A stretch of 64,000 bases of DNA, taken from contig ONDS01000006.1 of the NCBI GenBank assembly GCA_900316685.1, positions 1-64,000 on the forward strand, in the 5' to 3' direction. This DNA comes from an uncultured Prevotellaceae bacterium (lineage in GTDB: Bacteria; Bacteroidota; Bacteroidia; Bacteroidales; Bacteroidaceae). Positions 34,121 through 42,103 of the stretch are shown piece after piece; positions within the stretch are counted from its first letter, which is position 1; each line of letters opens with the position of its first letter. Both the position numbers and the translations under genes were made by a program. The notes under the pieces are model-generated. The model did not search any database and was not told where the DNA came from. It saw nothing but the letters and a program-made list of their open reading frames with translations.

Positions 34121-35218
34121 ATGGCTCTCATCAAATGTCCTGAATGTGGAAACATGTTTTCCGATAAGGCTATCAAATGCCCCAAGTGCGGCTGCCCCGT
34201 TGGGCTAAGAACCGCCTCTTCGCCTAAGCGCATCATCAACAATGGTGTATCGCAAAGAAAAGACACCAACAAAGGATTGTATGGTGTGATTGGAGTCCTG
34301 TCGTCGATTTTATTGGCTTTAGGCGTCTTCCTCTTGTTGAGTCATAAAGGTGATGAAAAGGACATGGCGCAGGATACACCATCAGTAAGCGCTACAACCT
34401 CTGATAATGTCCTCGATAAAGCGAAAAGTGCTGATGGTGTAAAAGAAGAAAGAATTGAGAATGGGGATATTGAAGGATATGAAGATAATGGTCTTTTCGA
34501 GGATAAGGAAATAACCGTAACCAACGGGTGTACTATTAAAATGATAGCTGTGTATGGTGGCTCTTTCTTGATGGGTGGCACTTCAGAGCAGGGTGGCGAT
34601 ACCTATGCCAATGAACTGCCTGCCCATCGTGTCACACTCGATAATTATTATATTGGGCAGACAGAAGTGACACAGGCTTTATGGAAAGCGGTTATGGGTT
34701 ATAACCCCTCAGCAATGAATCATGGAGATTTATATCCTGTTGAAAATGTTAATTATAATGACTGCCAGGCTTTTGTGAAAGAACTGAATCAGTTGACAGA
34801 AGGCAAGAGACCTAAAGGGAAAGATTTTCGCATTCCTACTGAGGCGGAATGGGAATATGCTGCCCGCGGCGGGCAGAGTGGCGGTTACAAGTATAGCGGA
34901 AGCGACGCTGTTGGTACGGTGGCTTGGTATAATGGTAATGCTAACGGGAAAACACACCACGTGAAATCGTTGAATGCTAATTCCCTGGGCGTTTTTGATA
35001 TGAGTGGTAATGTCTCGGAATGGACATCCGATTGGTTTGATGCAAATTATTATGAACGGTCGGAAGAATATAATCCCCGCAATAAGGTGCAAAGCCGGCA
35101 AATAGCAGGGCGAGGCGGCAGTTTTGTCAGTCAGCCCAGGAATTGCCGAGTGTCTGACCGACACTATTATTCTCCCAAAGAACGAAGTGGTCATTTAGGG
35201 CTACGTGTCGCTATGTAA
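34121..35218 (+). CDS. Zinc-ribbon/TM paralogue 6 with FGE-sulfatase domain
   Basis: The 365-residue protein starts at MALIKCPECGNMFSDKAIKC (34121). The longer frame from 34070 would add 17 residues unlike the family. A TM helix (about 52-72) and acidic linker precede an FGE domain of about 225 residues (GGSFLMGGTSEQGGD; RIPTEAEWEYAARGG; DMSGNVSEWTSDW; GRGGSFVSQPRNCRVSDRHY). Compared with the FGE tail of 23836 the framework is kept but exposed positions differ. It tethers to the inner membrane the same fold that the other protein carries on PEGA repeats. Confidence 0.8.
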   Translation: MALIKCPECGNMFSDKAIKCPKCGCPVGLRTASSPKRIINNGVSQRKDTNKGLYGVIGVLSSILLALGVFLLLSHKGDEKDMAQDTPSVSATTSDNVLDKAKSADGVKEERIENGDIEGYEDNGLFEDKEITVTNGCTIKMIAVYGGSFLMGGTSEQGGDTYANELPAHRVTLDNYYIGQTEVTQALWKAVMGYNPSAMNHGDLYPVENVNYNDCQAFVKELNQLTEGKRPKGKDFRIPTEAEWEYAARGGQSGGYKYSGSDAVGTVAWYNGNANGKTHHVKSLNANSLGVFDMSGNVSEWTSDWFDANYYERSEEYNPRNKVQSRQIAGRGGSFVSQPRNCRVSDRHYYSPKERSGHLGLRVAM

Positions 35219-35271
35219 TTACAAAAAAGCATATAATGTTTGCGATTCCGAGAAAAATACTTAAATTTGCA

Positions 35272-35279
35272 TACTAATA
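35272..35279 (+). promoter_or_regulatory. -7 box TAAATTTG upstream of paralogue 7
   Basis: TAAATTTG fits TAnnTTTG and lies 37 bases before the ATG at 35316. No -33 box at the proper distance is visible. It suggests that the array holds more than one transcription unit. Confidence 0.5.
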
Positions 35280-35315
35280 AGCAATCATTGACGAGAAACA
35301 GATCATCTATTAACT

Positions 35316-36683
35316 ATGGCGCTCATTAATTGTCCAGAATGTGGGCATGAGGTTTCGGATAAAGCCTCAGCTTGTCCTAATTGTGGTCGTCCTATGGGGA
35401 TTCCGCTCATTTGTCCGGAATGTGGCGCTCCTGTATCCAGCAACGATCAGAACTGTCACAATTGTGGTTGTCCTATCCATCAAGAAACCACAGGCTATTT
35501 CGAAAGTGACAACTATATGGATGGATATAGTAAGAATAGAGTGTGGATTTGGGTCTTGATTGCCTTCCTGGTCTGCTCAGTAGGTGGAGTTGGTTTCTAT
35601 GCTTACACTCGAATGTCTCAAAAGGATAAATCCAAAGGTGGCAAAGAAAAGGCCTCTCCTCTCAGCCTTGTTGATGGACGGTACTCCTATCAAGGAAGTT
35701 GGGAGTCGAGTCAACATGCGACACAATCTTGTAAGTTGGAGTTCGAAAAGAAAGAGGGCAATCTGGTGAATGGTGTGTATACTAATCTCCGATATCAGTC
35801 CCGAATTCCACTTAATGGAACAATTAAGGGTGATACTCTTCATTTTGTGGGCGATATCGGTGGAAAGCAGTTGGTGATTAACCTGACAGCCGCATCCGAT
35901 GGTAATTCGTTGATAGGGGAGGGCATAGACTATGCCCACAACGGCGATCAGGCTAAACTGAATCTGACGAAGGTGGCAGTCAGCAAAGTGGATGATGATA
36001 TAGATTTGGCGTTTGAAGCCAGCCGTCAACGTGCCGCCGAAGAGGAGAGGGAAAGACAAAGAAGACAAAGAGAAGAGGAAGAACGCGCAAGCAAAGAAGG
36101 ACCGGCGTGGTTGCAAGGGGCATGGAGAGCGGAATTGAAAGATGATTATGGAAACAGCATGGGATATGGGTACGAAGTGTTTAATCATGGATCTTCCAAA
36201 TCTTATATTGGCAGTAGTTATTTATTCGAACGCCGATATACAGTATCTGGTAAGTATGTAACTTATGATAAGGGGTATTTTGTACTGGATACAGATAATC
36301 ACTCACTTATAGGCGCTGACGGCAATAGGTTTACGAAAGTATCTGACGACGTTTATTATACTCCATCGTCCTCCACATCTGGTAGCACTTATGCTCAAAG
36401 TGGCTCAAGCAGTCGCTCCTACAGATTCTCATCTGCTGATGATGTGATAGGATGGCTGAGTGATAAGACCTTTTACAATGGCAGCAGACGATTAAGAATA
36501 CGCCCCAATGGGGTGTGGCTGAACGACTATTGCGCTACGTTTGGTCCCACCGTGGAACGCTTTGAATCGTGGAAAGCGCTGGTTAGGGCAATGACAGCCA
36601 CAGGACAAAGGGTGAGTTTCTTTGTCAATCCCATCGATGGGGAAATAACCGACGAGGCAGGTGATGTATTCAGGCTAAGGTAA
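35316..36683 (+). CDS. Zinc-ribbon/TM paralogue 7, double ribbon, shared modules
   Basis: The 455-residue protein has two consecutive zinc ribbons (CPECGHEVSDKASACPNCGR; CPECGAPVSSNDQNCHNCGC) and a TM helix (about 72-92). The first exported module (DGRYSYQGSWESSQHATQSC...) is homologous to paralogue 5. An Arg/Glu helix follows (RQRAAEEERERQRRQREEEE), then a beta domain, then the 84-residue end module shared almost base for base with paralogue 5. It looks like the fuller version from which paralogue 5 may have been assembled, or the reverse. Confidence 0.75.
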   Translation: MALINCPECGHEVSDKASACPNCGRPMGIPLICPECGAPVSSNDQNCHNCGCPIHQETTGYFESDNYMDGYSKNRVWIWVLIAFLVCSVGGVGFYAYTRMSQKDKSKGGKEKASPLSLVDGRYSYQGSWESSQHATQSCKLEFEKKEGNLVNGVYTNLRYQSRIPLNGTIKGDTLHFVGDIGGKQLVINLTAASDGNSLIGEGIDYAHNGDQAKLNLTKVAVSKVDDDIDLAFEASRQRAAEEERERQRRQREEEERASKEGPAWLQGAWRAELKDDYGNSMGYGYEVFNHGSSKSYIGSSYLFERRYTVSGKYVTYDKGYFVLDTDNHSLIGADGNRFTKVSDDVYYTPSSSTSGSTYAQSGSSSRSYRFSSADDVIGWLSDKTFYNGSRRLRIRPNGVWLNDYCATFGPTVERFESWKALVRAMTATGQRVSFFVNPIDGEITDEAGDVFRLR

Positions 36684-36721
36684 AAATAGTTATCAACAAA
36701 ATAATATAATAATACCTAACT

Positions 36722-37246
36722 ATGAGCAAATTAAAATGTATTGATTGTGGACAAGAGTTTGATGCAAAATTCAGTTCCTGTCCAAATTGCGGATGCCCCT
36801 CTTCTTCCTGCCAAATCATCGAGGAAGAAACTGCTCCGAAAGAAGAAACCACATACCAAGGATCATCTGCCAGTGAACAACGCTACGCTGGGCAGCAGCA
36901 ACAGTCGCAGCAGCCATATCATCAGGCGAATCCGGCATACGGTGAAGATGTCTTCCCCACAACCGATACAGGCGTAGAAAATGAACGTGTTATTAAGAAT
37001 TATGCAAATATAATCTGGATGGTAAGTTTGGCGCTTGCTGGCCTGGCAGAAGTATTATCCATTATTCAGGTGATGAGCATAATCAGTAAATATCCTCGTG
37101 CTGCAGGTATGGCATTCTTGTCGCTGATAGGGGTGACACTTATGCTCGGCCTGTTTTTACTTGCTGTCTATCTTCTCCGTGCTTTTATCATGGTCGTACA
37201 TAACATATCTATCAATGTGCATGAGATAAACATGAAGGTCAAGTAG
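36722..37246 (+). CDS. Zinc-ribbon protein with two TM helices
   Basis: The 174-residue protein has a divergent ribbon (KCIDCGQEFDAKFSSCPNCGCP), a Gln/Ser-rich linker, and two C-terminal TM helices (about 99-125 and 131-158). The plan differs from the other paralogues: there is no exported domain. It may be a membrane adaptor for the others. Confidence 0.7.
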   Translation: MSKLKCIDCGQEFDAKFSSCPNCGCPSSSCQIIEEETAPKEETTYQGSSASEQRYAGQQQQSQQPYHQANPAYGEDVFPTTDTGVENERVIKNYANIIWMVSLALAGLAEVLSIIQVMSIISKYPRAAGMAFLSLIGVTLMLGLFLLAVYLLRAFIMVVHNISINVHEINMKVK

Positions 37247-37282
37247 TGTATTCAACATGTTGTTATTTAAAAAAGTGGAACT

Positions 37283-37633
37283 ATGAAGAAGTTGTTGCCT
37301 GTTTTTTTCATAACTGTTTTTCTAGTTGGCTGTGATGAAATGCGCCATCGTGAACTGTTTGAGAAAACTGATTATTTCGTGGAAAGTCTGTACACAACGA
37401 TGAAGAGCTATGGATTGCTCGGAGGAACTAATTATACCAAATATGCTGAGAACGGGAAATATAAAATTATGCCTATTGGGAGACTCGTAAATGTGAGAAT
37501 AGAAACGTATGCCAGTGCAAAAGAATATGAAGATTTGCGCCAGTTGCTTAAACGCCATTACAAAGGTGATTCTCGGGTGAACGATGTATATATTTGTGAA
37601 GCTGGAACAGTTATGATCGATTGTAGAAACTAA
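37283..37633 (+). CDS. Small lipoprotein of unknown function
   Basis: The 116-residue protein has a signal peptide with lipobox FLVGC, so Cys18 would be lipidated. No domain is recognised. It lies 11 bases before the next zinc-ribbon gene. Confidence 0.7.
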   Translation: MKKLLPVFFITVFLVGCDEMRHRELFEKTDYFVESLYTTMKSYGLLGGTNYTKYAENGKYKIMPIGRLVNVRIETYASAKEYEDLRQLLKRHYKGDSRVNDVYICEAGTVMIDCRN

Positions 37634-37644
37634 TATATATTGCT

Positions 37645-38286
37645 ATGGCACTTATTAAATGTTCAGAATGTGGTAACATGGTCTCTGACCAGAGTGACCA
37701 TTGCATTAAATGCGGAGCACCCATTATAAGAAAAGTTAAGTGCAACGAATGTGGCGCTGAGTATGATGAAACCAATGCGGTTTGTCCTAATTGTGGTTGC
37801 CCGTCAACAGTAAACCGCCATTCGGCTGGCGATAGATACAATTGTCGCCAGCCGAATGGTTATGGCTCGTCCATGCCTCCTCCCCGTCAAGGCTATGCTC
37901 CCTTTAATTCCAACATGCAGAACCTTGGTCGGGAGCAGCGTGTCCAAAGATTTTTAATGACGAACGCAAAATATTTCCCTCAAATGCGGATGGAGGAGAT
38001 AAGAGGAATGCTGCTCTCCCTTGACGGACAGAAATTGAGTTCAGTGGAATGTATGACTTTTAAGGATCCGATGATTCTATTGCTCATTTCAATCTTCCTC
38101 GGCGGATTAGGTGTAGACCGTTTCATGCTAAATGAAATAGGTACAGGGGTAGCCAAACTTATCACATGCCTTCTCTGTGTAGGCGTTATTTGGTGGCTCA
38201 TCGACCTCTTCCAAATCAGTGATATGACAAAAGAATATAATTACAAAGAACTATGTATGATGCTGGAATATTTTAATATGGGATGA
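37645..38286 (+). CDS. Zinc-ribbon protein with TM2 domain
   Basis: The 213-residue protein has two ribbons (CSECGNMVSDQSDHCIKCGA; CNECGAEYDETNAVCPNCGCP), a flexible Pro/Asn linker and a C-terminal TM2 domain (IFLGGLGVDRFML...LLCVGVIWWLIDLF). TM2 domains are paired helices found in proteins of unknown function. The linker DNA carries a perfect 15-base inverted repeat at 37818-37859. Confidence 0.78.
   Translation: MALIKCSECGNMVSDQSDHCIKCGAPIIRKVKCNECGAEYDETNAVCPNCGCPSTVNRHSAGDRYNCRQPNGYGSSMPPPRQGYAPFNSNMQNLGREQRVQRFLMTNAKYFPQMRMEEIRGMLLSLDGQKLSSVECMTFKDPMILLLISIFLGGLGVDRFMLNEIGTGVAKLITCLLCVGVIWWLIDLFQISDMTKEYNYKELCMMLEYFNMG
37818..37859. repeat. Perfect 15-bp inverted repeat inside a coding region
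   Basis: CCATTCGGCTGGCGA (37818-37832) is mirrored by TCGCCAGCCGAATGG (37845-37859) across a 12-base loop. It encodes NRHSAGDRYNCRQPNG in the linker. Confidence 0.85.
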
Positions 38287-38399
38287 CTCATCACTCGTAA
38301 CACGTAACTCATCACTCGTAACACGTAACTCATCACTCGTAACACGTAACTCATCACTCGTAACACGTAACTCATCACTCGTAACTCGTAATTAATAAT
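38286..38399. repeat. 21-bp tandem repeat, about five units, upstream of paralogue 8
   Basis: ACTCATCACTCGTAACACGTA repeats with a period of 21 from 38286, ending in CTCGTAACTCGTAATTAATA before the ATG at 38400. It is the most regular of the tracts found upstream of zinc-ribbon genes. Confidence 0.85.
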
Positions 38400-39146
38400 A
38401 TGGCTCTTATCAAATGTCCTGAATGCGGAAACATGATTTCCGACAAGGCGCTCAAATGCCCCAAGTGCGGATGTCTGATAAAGCGTGAAATGGCTACATT
38501 GCCGAATGGCTCTTTCGGGCGTGGCAATGGCGAGGCCTATTCCGATAGTGCGTCGTCGCGCAAAGGGTTGTATGCCATCATCGCCGTCCTCGCCACAGCG
38601 TTGGTGGGTCTTGGCGTTTATTTCTTCATCAGCTCCTCTGGCAAGGTGGGTGGTAATGAAGAGGAAAACGTCGAAACAACAGCACACGTCACAAATGGTA
38701 ATGTCGTGGCAACTACACCTTCAACTACAGATGACAAGGTCAAGCAAGAGGCATCACCGCAACAACAGGAGCCGACAGTTCAGAAACAGCAAGCACCTAA
38801 ACCAACCTATACTAGGTTTCCGTCAGCACTGACCTTAAGTGGCGTCATCAATGGCTCAAAAATGGATTATACTATTTCCATGAATCTCTCAATTGCCGAT
38901 GATGGAAAGGTCAATGGGCATTTGGTGGTACTCAATGGTAAACAGGATAGGGTCAACCTTACGGGAACATACAACCACCAAACGAACAGCCTGAAAATAT
39001 ATGAACAGAATGCCCGCACGGGCAGGAGAACGGGATATTACTTCGACGCGTCACTCATGTCTCGCTCTTCAGGTTATTCGCTTACGGGACGATACAAATG
39101 CAATAAACCCCAGATCAACTGGTATTTCTCGGCAGAAACACATTAA
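38400..39146 (+). CDS. Zinc-ribbon/TM paralogue 8
   Basis: The 248-residue protein has ribbon CPECGNMISDKALKCPKCGC, a TM helix (about 55-77), a Gln/Thr/Pro-rich linker, and a beta-rich end module (LTLSGVINGSKMDYTISMNL; VNLTGTYNHQTNSLKIYE). The end module has the up-and-down strand pattern of the modules at 30689 and in the secreted protein at 41534. Confidence 0.72.
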   Translation: MALIKCPECGNMISDKALKCPKCGCLIKREMATLPNGSFGRGNGEAYSDSASSRKGLYAIIAVLATALVGLGVYFFISSSGKVGGNEEENVETTAHVTNGNVVATTPSTTDDKVKQEASPQQQEPTVQKQQAPKPTYTRFPSALTLSGVINGSKMDYTISMNLSIADDGKVNGHLVVLNGKQDRVNLTGTYNHQTNSLKIYEQNARTGRRTGYYFDASLMSRSSGYSLTGRYKCNKPQINWYFSAETH

Positions 39147-39182
39147 TTTCTTCTTATTTCATTCTTAGATTTTCTTACTATT

Positions 39183-39320
39183 ATGGCTCTTATCAGATGT
39201 CCAGAATGTGGAAACATGATTTCCGATAAGGCAATCTACGCAACACTCGTGTTCTATACCAATGACTCAGGCGATATGATGTTTGGACGTTTGGCTCAAA
39301 TGCCCCCAAAATGCATTTGA
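39183..39320 (+). pseudogene. Truncated zinc-ribbon paralogue
   Basis: A 45-codon frame starts MALIRCPECGNMISDKAI, identical to the family, then changes to an unrelated sequence (YATLVFYTNDSGDMM) and stops. It has only the first CxxC knuckle and no TM helix. It is a cassette 5' end whose remainder was lost by deletion or recombination. Confidence 0.75.
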
Positions 39321-39387
39321 AGCAGAAGTGTGTGGTATCCCCCTAAAAAATATTGTTGCTTAATGAGGATTATTCAAATAATATAAC

Positions 39388-39395
39388 TATATTTG
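39388..39395 (+). promoter_or_regulatory. -7 box TATATTTG upstream of the DUF3791/DUF3990 genes
   Basis: TATATTTG fits the phylum -7 consensus and lies 38 bases before the ATG at 39434. The module therefore probably has its own promoter inside the array. Confidence 0.5.
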
Positions 39396-39433
39396 CAGTG
39401 ACAGATAAAAGGCCGTTTCAGAAATATTAGATT

Positions 39434-39658
39434 ATGAACAAAGAACAAAGGAATAAACTGACCTATATCATTAATTGTATATCGGTTTTTGGCGAGCATT
39501 TTGATTTGTCGCCAAAGCAGTCACATGCCTATCTGAAACGCTACGGAGGATTGAAATTCCTGGATGAGTGTTATGCAGCAGAGCACACTCTTTCCCTTTT
39601 TGATGCCGTCAGCGACTTATCTGTCATTTGTCATAGAAACGGAGGTGGATTGATATGA
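39434..39658 (+). CDS. DUF3791-like small protein
   Basis: The 74-residue helical protein (YIINCISVFGEHFDLSPKQS, YLKRYGGLKFLDECY) resembles DUF3791 proteins, which are found beside DUF3990 proteins. It overlaps the next gene by four bases (ATGA). It is probably the antidote-like partner of the following gene. Confidence 0.65.
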   Translation: MNKEQRNKLTYIINCISVFGEHFDLSPKQSHAYLKRYGGLKFLDECYAAEHTLSLFDAVSDLSVICHRNGGGLI

Positions 39659-40131
39659 TACTCTACCATGGCTCAAACACGATAATTGATAAAATCAATT
39701 TGGCCCTCTGTAAACCATATAAAGATTTTGGAAAAGGCTTCTATCTTACAGATATTAGGTCTCAAGCAGAAGATATGGCTATTCGTCGCGTCAGACTTGC
39801 TGGCACAGGGAGTCCCGTTGTTTCGTCTTTTGAGTTTGATGAAAAATTATTGAACGGTAACCTCCTTCGGACCCTCATCTTTCCTGATGTTTCTGTAGAA
39901 TGGGCCAAGTTTGTTCTTGATAATCGTGATTTGGAACGCAAAGGCTTTTCGCACGACTATGATATCGTGGTAGGGCCTGTCGCTAATGATACTGTAGCAT
40001 TCCAACTACGTAGATATCTCTTAGGCGTTATTTCTTTGGAAGATTTGGTGAAAGAGTTGGAATTTAAAGGGCTTAATAATCAATTCTTCTTCGGAACAGA
40101 ACTAGCCATATCTAAATTACAGCGCTTATGA
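39655..40131 (+). CDS. DUF3990 protein, ADP-ribosyltransferase-like toxin candidate
   Basis: The 158-residue protein starts MILYHGSNTIIDKINL and contains KDFGKGFYLT, the paired H-G-S and G-x-G-F-Y-x-T motifs of DUF3990. The motifs resemble the NAD-binding H...Y arrangement of ADP-ribosyltransferase folds. Toxin activity is inferred from family context, not shown. It is coupled on both sides by four-base overlaps to small helical proteins. Confidence 0.7.
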   Translation: MILYHGSNTIIDKINLALCKPYKDFGKGFYLTDIRSQAEDMAIRRVRLAGTGSPVVSSFEFDEKLLNGNLLRTLIFPDVSVEWAKFVLDNRDLERKGFSHDYDIVVGPVANDTVAFQLRRYLLGVISLEDLVKELEFKGLNNQFFFGTELAISKLQRL

Positions 40132-40349
40132 ACAATGAACAGAAATTCTTAGTGGAGAGTATTATAGACGATGTGGCAAGGTATATTGTAGAAGATGAAG
40201 ATGCCACCATCTTGGATGCTTTGAATACTGTCTATAATTCGCAATTTTATGAGAAACTGATGGATCTGGGCACTGGTATTTACTACCAAAGTCCTGCATA
40301 TTGTTACGAATTGTTGAAACATGAATTGAAATACGGTAAAACCATTTAG
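40128..40349 (+). CDS. Second small helical partner protein (DUF3791-like)
   Basis: The 73-residue acidic protein (VESIIDDVARYIVEDEDATI, DALNTVYNSQFYEKLMD) has the size and location expected of another partner of the DUF3990 protein. It overlaps the previous gene by four bases. The family assignment is weaker than for the first one. Confidence 0.6.
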   Translation: MNNEQKFLVESIIDDVARYIVEDEDATILDALNTVYNSQFYEKLMDLGTGIYYQSPAYCYELLKHELKYGKTI

Positions 40350-40376
40350 TTCGTTATTCTATCATAATCTTTTACT

Positions 40377-41444
40377 ATGGCACTTATCAAATGTCCTGAA
40401 TGCGGAAACATGATTTCCGACAAGGCTATCAAATGCCCCAAGTGCGGATGCCCTGTAGGTCGTCCCTCTATACAACCATCCAATCGTTATGATTATGGCG
40501 AGCATGAAGAAGATTCTTCTCCGACCGTTTCCCGCAAATGGCTCTATGTCATCATTGGCGTGTTGGCGGCGGCTCTCATCGGCATCACGGCTTTCTTGCT
40601 CTTGAAAAACACTGACTCATCGGATTCTTCGGCAGCGTTGATGTCGGAGACGACCGGCGAAGGGCCGAAAACGTATGCCTTGGCCACCTCTGAACTCGGG
40701 TGGCTGAATGTCCGTAGGGAACCCTCCACGTCTGCAAAGATTGCCGCCAAGATGCGGACGATTGTCGACGAGGCGGAGGTGCTGGGCAAAGTGGATGATT
40801 GGTATAAAGTGCGCTTCAATGGCGTTGAAGGGTATATCCGGGAACCTTACGTATTCGCGGGCACTAAAGAGGAGGTGGAAGAGTATAGGAACACGCTGAG
40901 AATGCCGACCTATAAACAGGTGAATGCCATGTGGGAATGGGCTCCTACGGAGGGTAGACTTTCCGAAAGCGACTTGAGTCATCTGGCGGATTTTATCCCT
41001 GGCATGAAGTTCTTGAAATGTGACATCGACAATCAGGTATTTGGACCAGAAGATACTTTTGATGGTGAAACGGCCGTGATTCCCAATTATTGGTCTTGCT
41101 ACGGAATGAATATGGCAGATGTGCGGGTGAAAACACCGGGCGAGAATCATTTGTTTGAGGCTAATTTCTCAGCGGACCAATCCCGTGCTTGTGGCGTAAT
41201 TGTGTATTATTATGCCGATCTTAGTAATACAATGACAGGGGTTGAGATTTATTTCAAAGAGAAGACAGATGCCGATACCTTTTACAAGCAGTTTAAATCC
41301 ACCGAAAAACTGATTAGGAGAGATGGGACTACTGAAGTTTATGAACGGTCGTTTGTAAAAGAAAGGGAGTATAAGCAGGAAATAACATGCAATGTCGAAA
41401 AGAAAGGAGATTGGTACATCGTGAAGATCGATATGTATGTTTGA
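40377..41444 (+). CDS. Zinc-ribbon/TM paralogue 9 with SH3 and unnamed module
   Basis: The 355-residue protein has ribbon CPECGNMISDKAIKCPKCGCP, TM helix about 57-78, an exported bacterial SH3 domain (GWLNVRREPSTSAKIAAKM ... WYKVRFNGVEGYIREPYV), and a C-terminal module PTYKQVNAMWEW...FSADQSRACGVIVYYY that is homologous to the secreted protein at 28173. The SH3 domain may attach to peptidoglycan. Confidence 0.78.
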   Translation: MALIKCPECGNMISDKAIKCPKCGCPVGRPSIQPSNRYDYGEHEEDSSPTVSRKWLYVIIGVLAAALIGITAFLLLKNTDSSDSSAALMSETTGEGPKTYALATSELGWLNVRREPSTSAKIAAKMRTIVDEAEVLGKVDDWYKVRFNGVEGYIREPYVFAGTKEEVEEYRNTLRMPTYKQVNAMWEWAPTEGRLSESDLSHLADFIPGMKFLKCDIDNQVFGPEDTFDGETAVIPNYWSCYGMNMADVRVKTPGENHLFEANFSADQSRACGVIVYYYADLSNTMTGVEIYFKEKTDADTFYKQFKSTEKLIRRDGTTEVYERSFVKEREYKQEITCNVEKKGDWYIVKIDMYV

Positions 41445-41533
41445 AGCAATTGTAGCGTCTGACATGGCTCCCCCCCCTCAATCTGCTCGTCCCAAATTGT
41501 AATAGATCTTAATACTATTCACATTTTACTTTT

Positions 41534-41971
41534 ATGCTTATGAAAACCTTATTGATTACATTTTTGCTCATAGCCTCAATGGCTACGCATGCGGCTTTTG
41601 CTGAAAATTCAGTTACAGAGATCTCATCCCCTGAACTAATGGCTCCGAATGGTGGCACGATAGAATATAGAGGCTCCATCGGCTCTTACAAGGTGGAATT
41701 CACCTTTATGAGACTGCACATGGGCCGTGGCGATGAACTTTATTACAAGTACACCACCATCAACGTGAACAACGGTGAACCCATAGAGCTGGTTTATAAA
41801 CGCCAGCAGGGTCGTTACTCTGTCTATTACGAGTATATCAACGGAAAACACACGGGTACATTTACTATCATCCGAACCAAACAGAAAATAACAGGTTCGT
41901 TCCGCAACTCCAAGGGACAGACCTTCAAAGTGAATGCCGTAGCCTACGGCGGCAATTGGGCCGATGAATAA
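41534..41971 (+). CDS. Secreted beta-rich protein of unknown function
   Basis: The 145-residue protein has a signal peptide (MKTLLITFLLIASMATHAAFA). The mature part, GGTIEYRGSIGSYKVEFTFM...ITGSFRNSKGQTFKV, has the strand pattern of the modules at 30689 and 38400. It seems to be a free-standing secreted version and is the last gene of the plus-strand block. ATG at 41534 or 41540 may be used. Confidence 0.65.
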   Translation: MLMKTLLITFLLIASMATHAAFAENSVTEISSPELMAPNGGTIEYRGSIGSYKVEFTFMRLHMGRGDELYYKYTTINVNNGEPIELVYKRQQGRYSVYYEYINGKHTGTFTIIRTKQKITGSFRNSKGQTFKVNAVAYGGNWADE

Positions 41972-41995
41972 TAACTGTTGATTTTTCAATCAATA

Positions 41996-42026
41996 GGAGG
42001 AGCGACAGTCGTTACTTCCGCTCCTC
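41996..42026 (+). terminator. Hairpin at the end of the plus-strand block
   Basis: GGAGGAGCG (41996-42004) and CGCTCCTC (42019-42026) form a strong stem, with only a short T-tract after it. A second GC-rich repeat hairpin (CCCCCTC...GAGGGGG, about 42069-42105) with TTTTTT follows and may serve both convergent transcripts. Confidence 0.6.
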
Positions 42027-42103
42027 TCAGTTTAAATCCATCTTTCCATCCCCCCTCCATCTTCATTTCCCCCTCTTTCGGAGGGGGCCAGGGGGAGGCT
42101 TTT

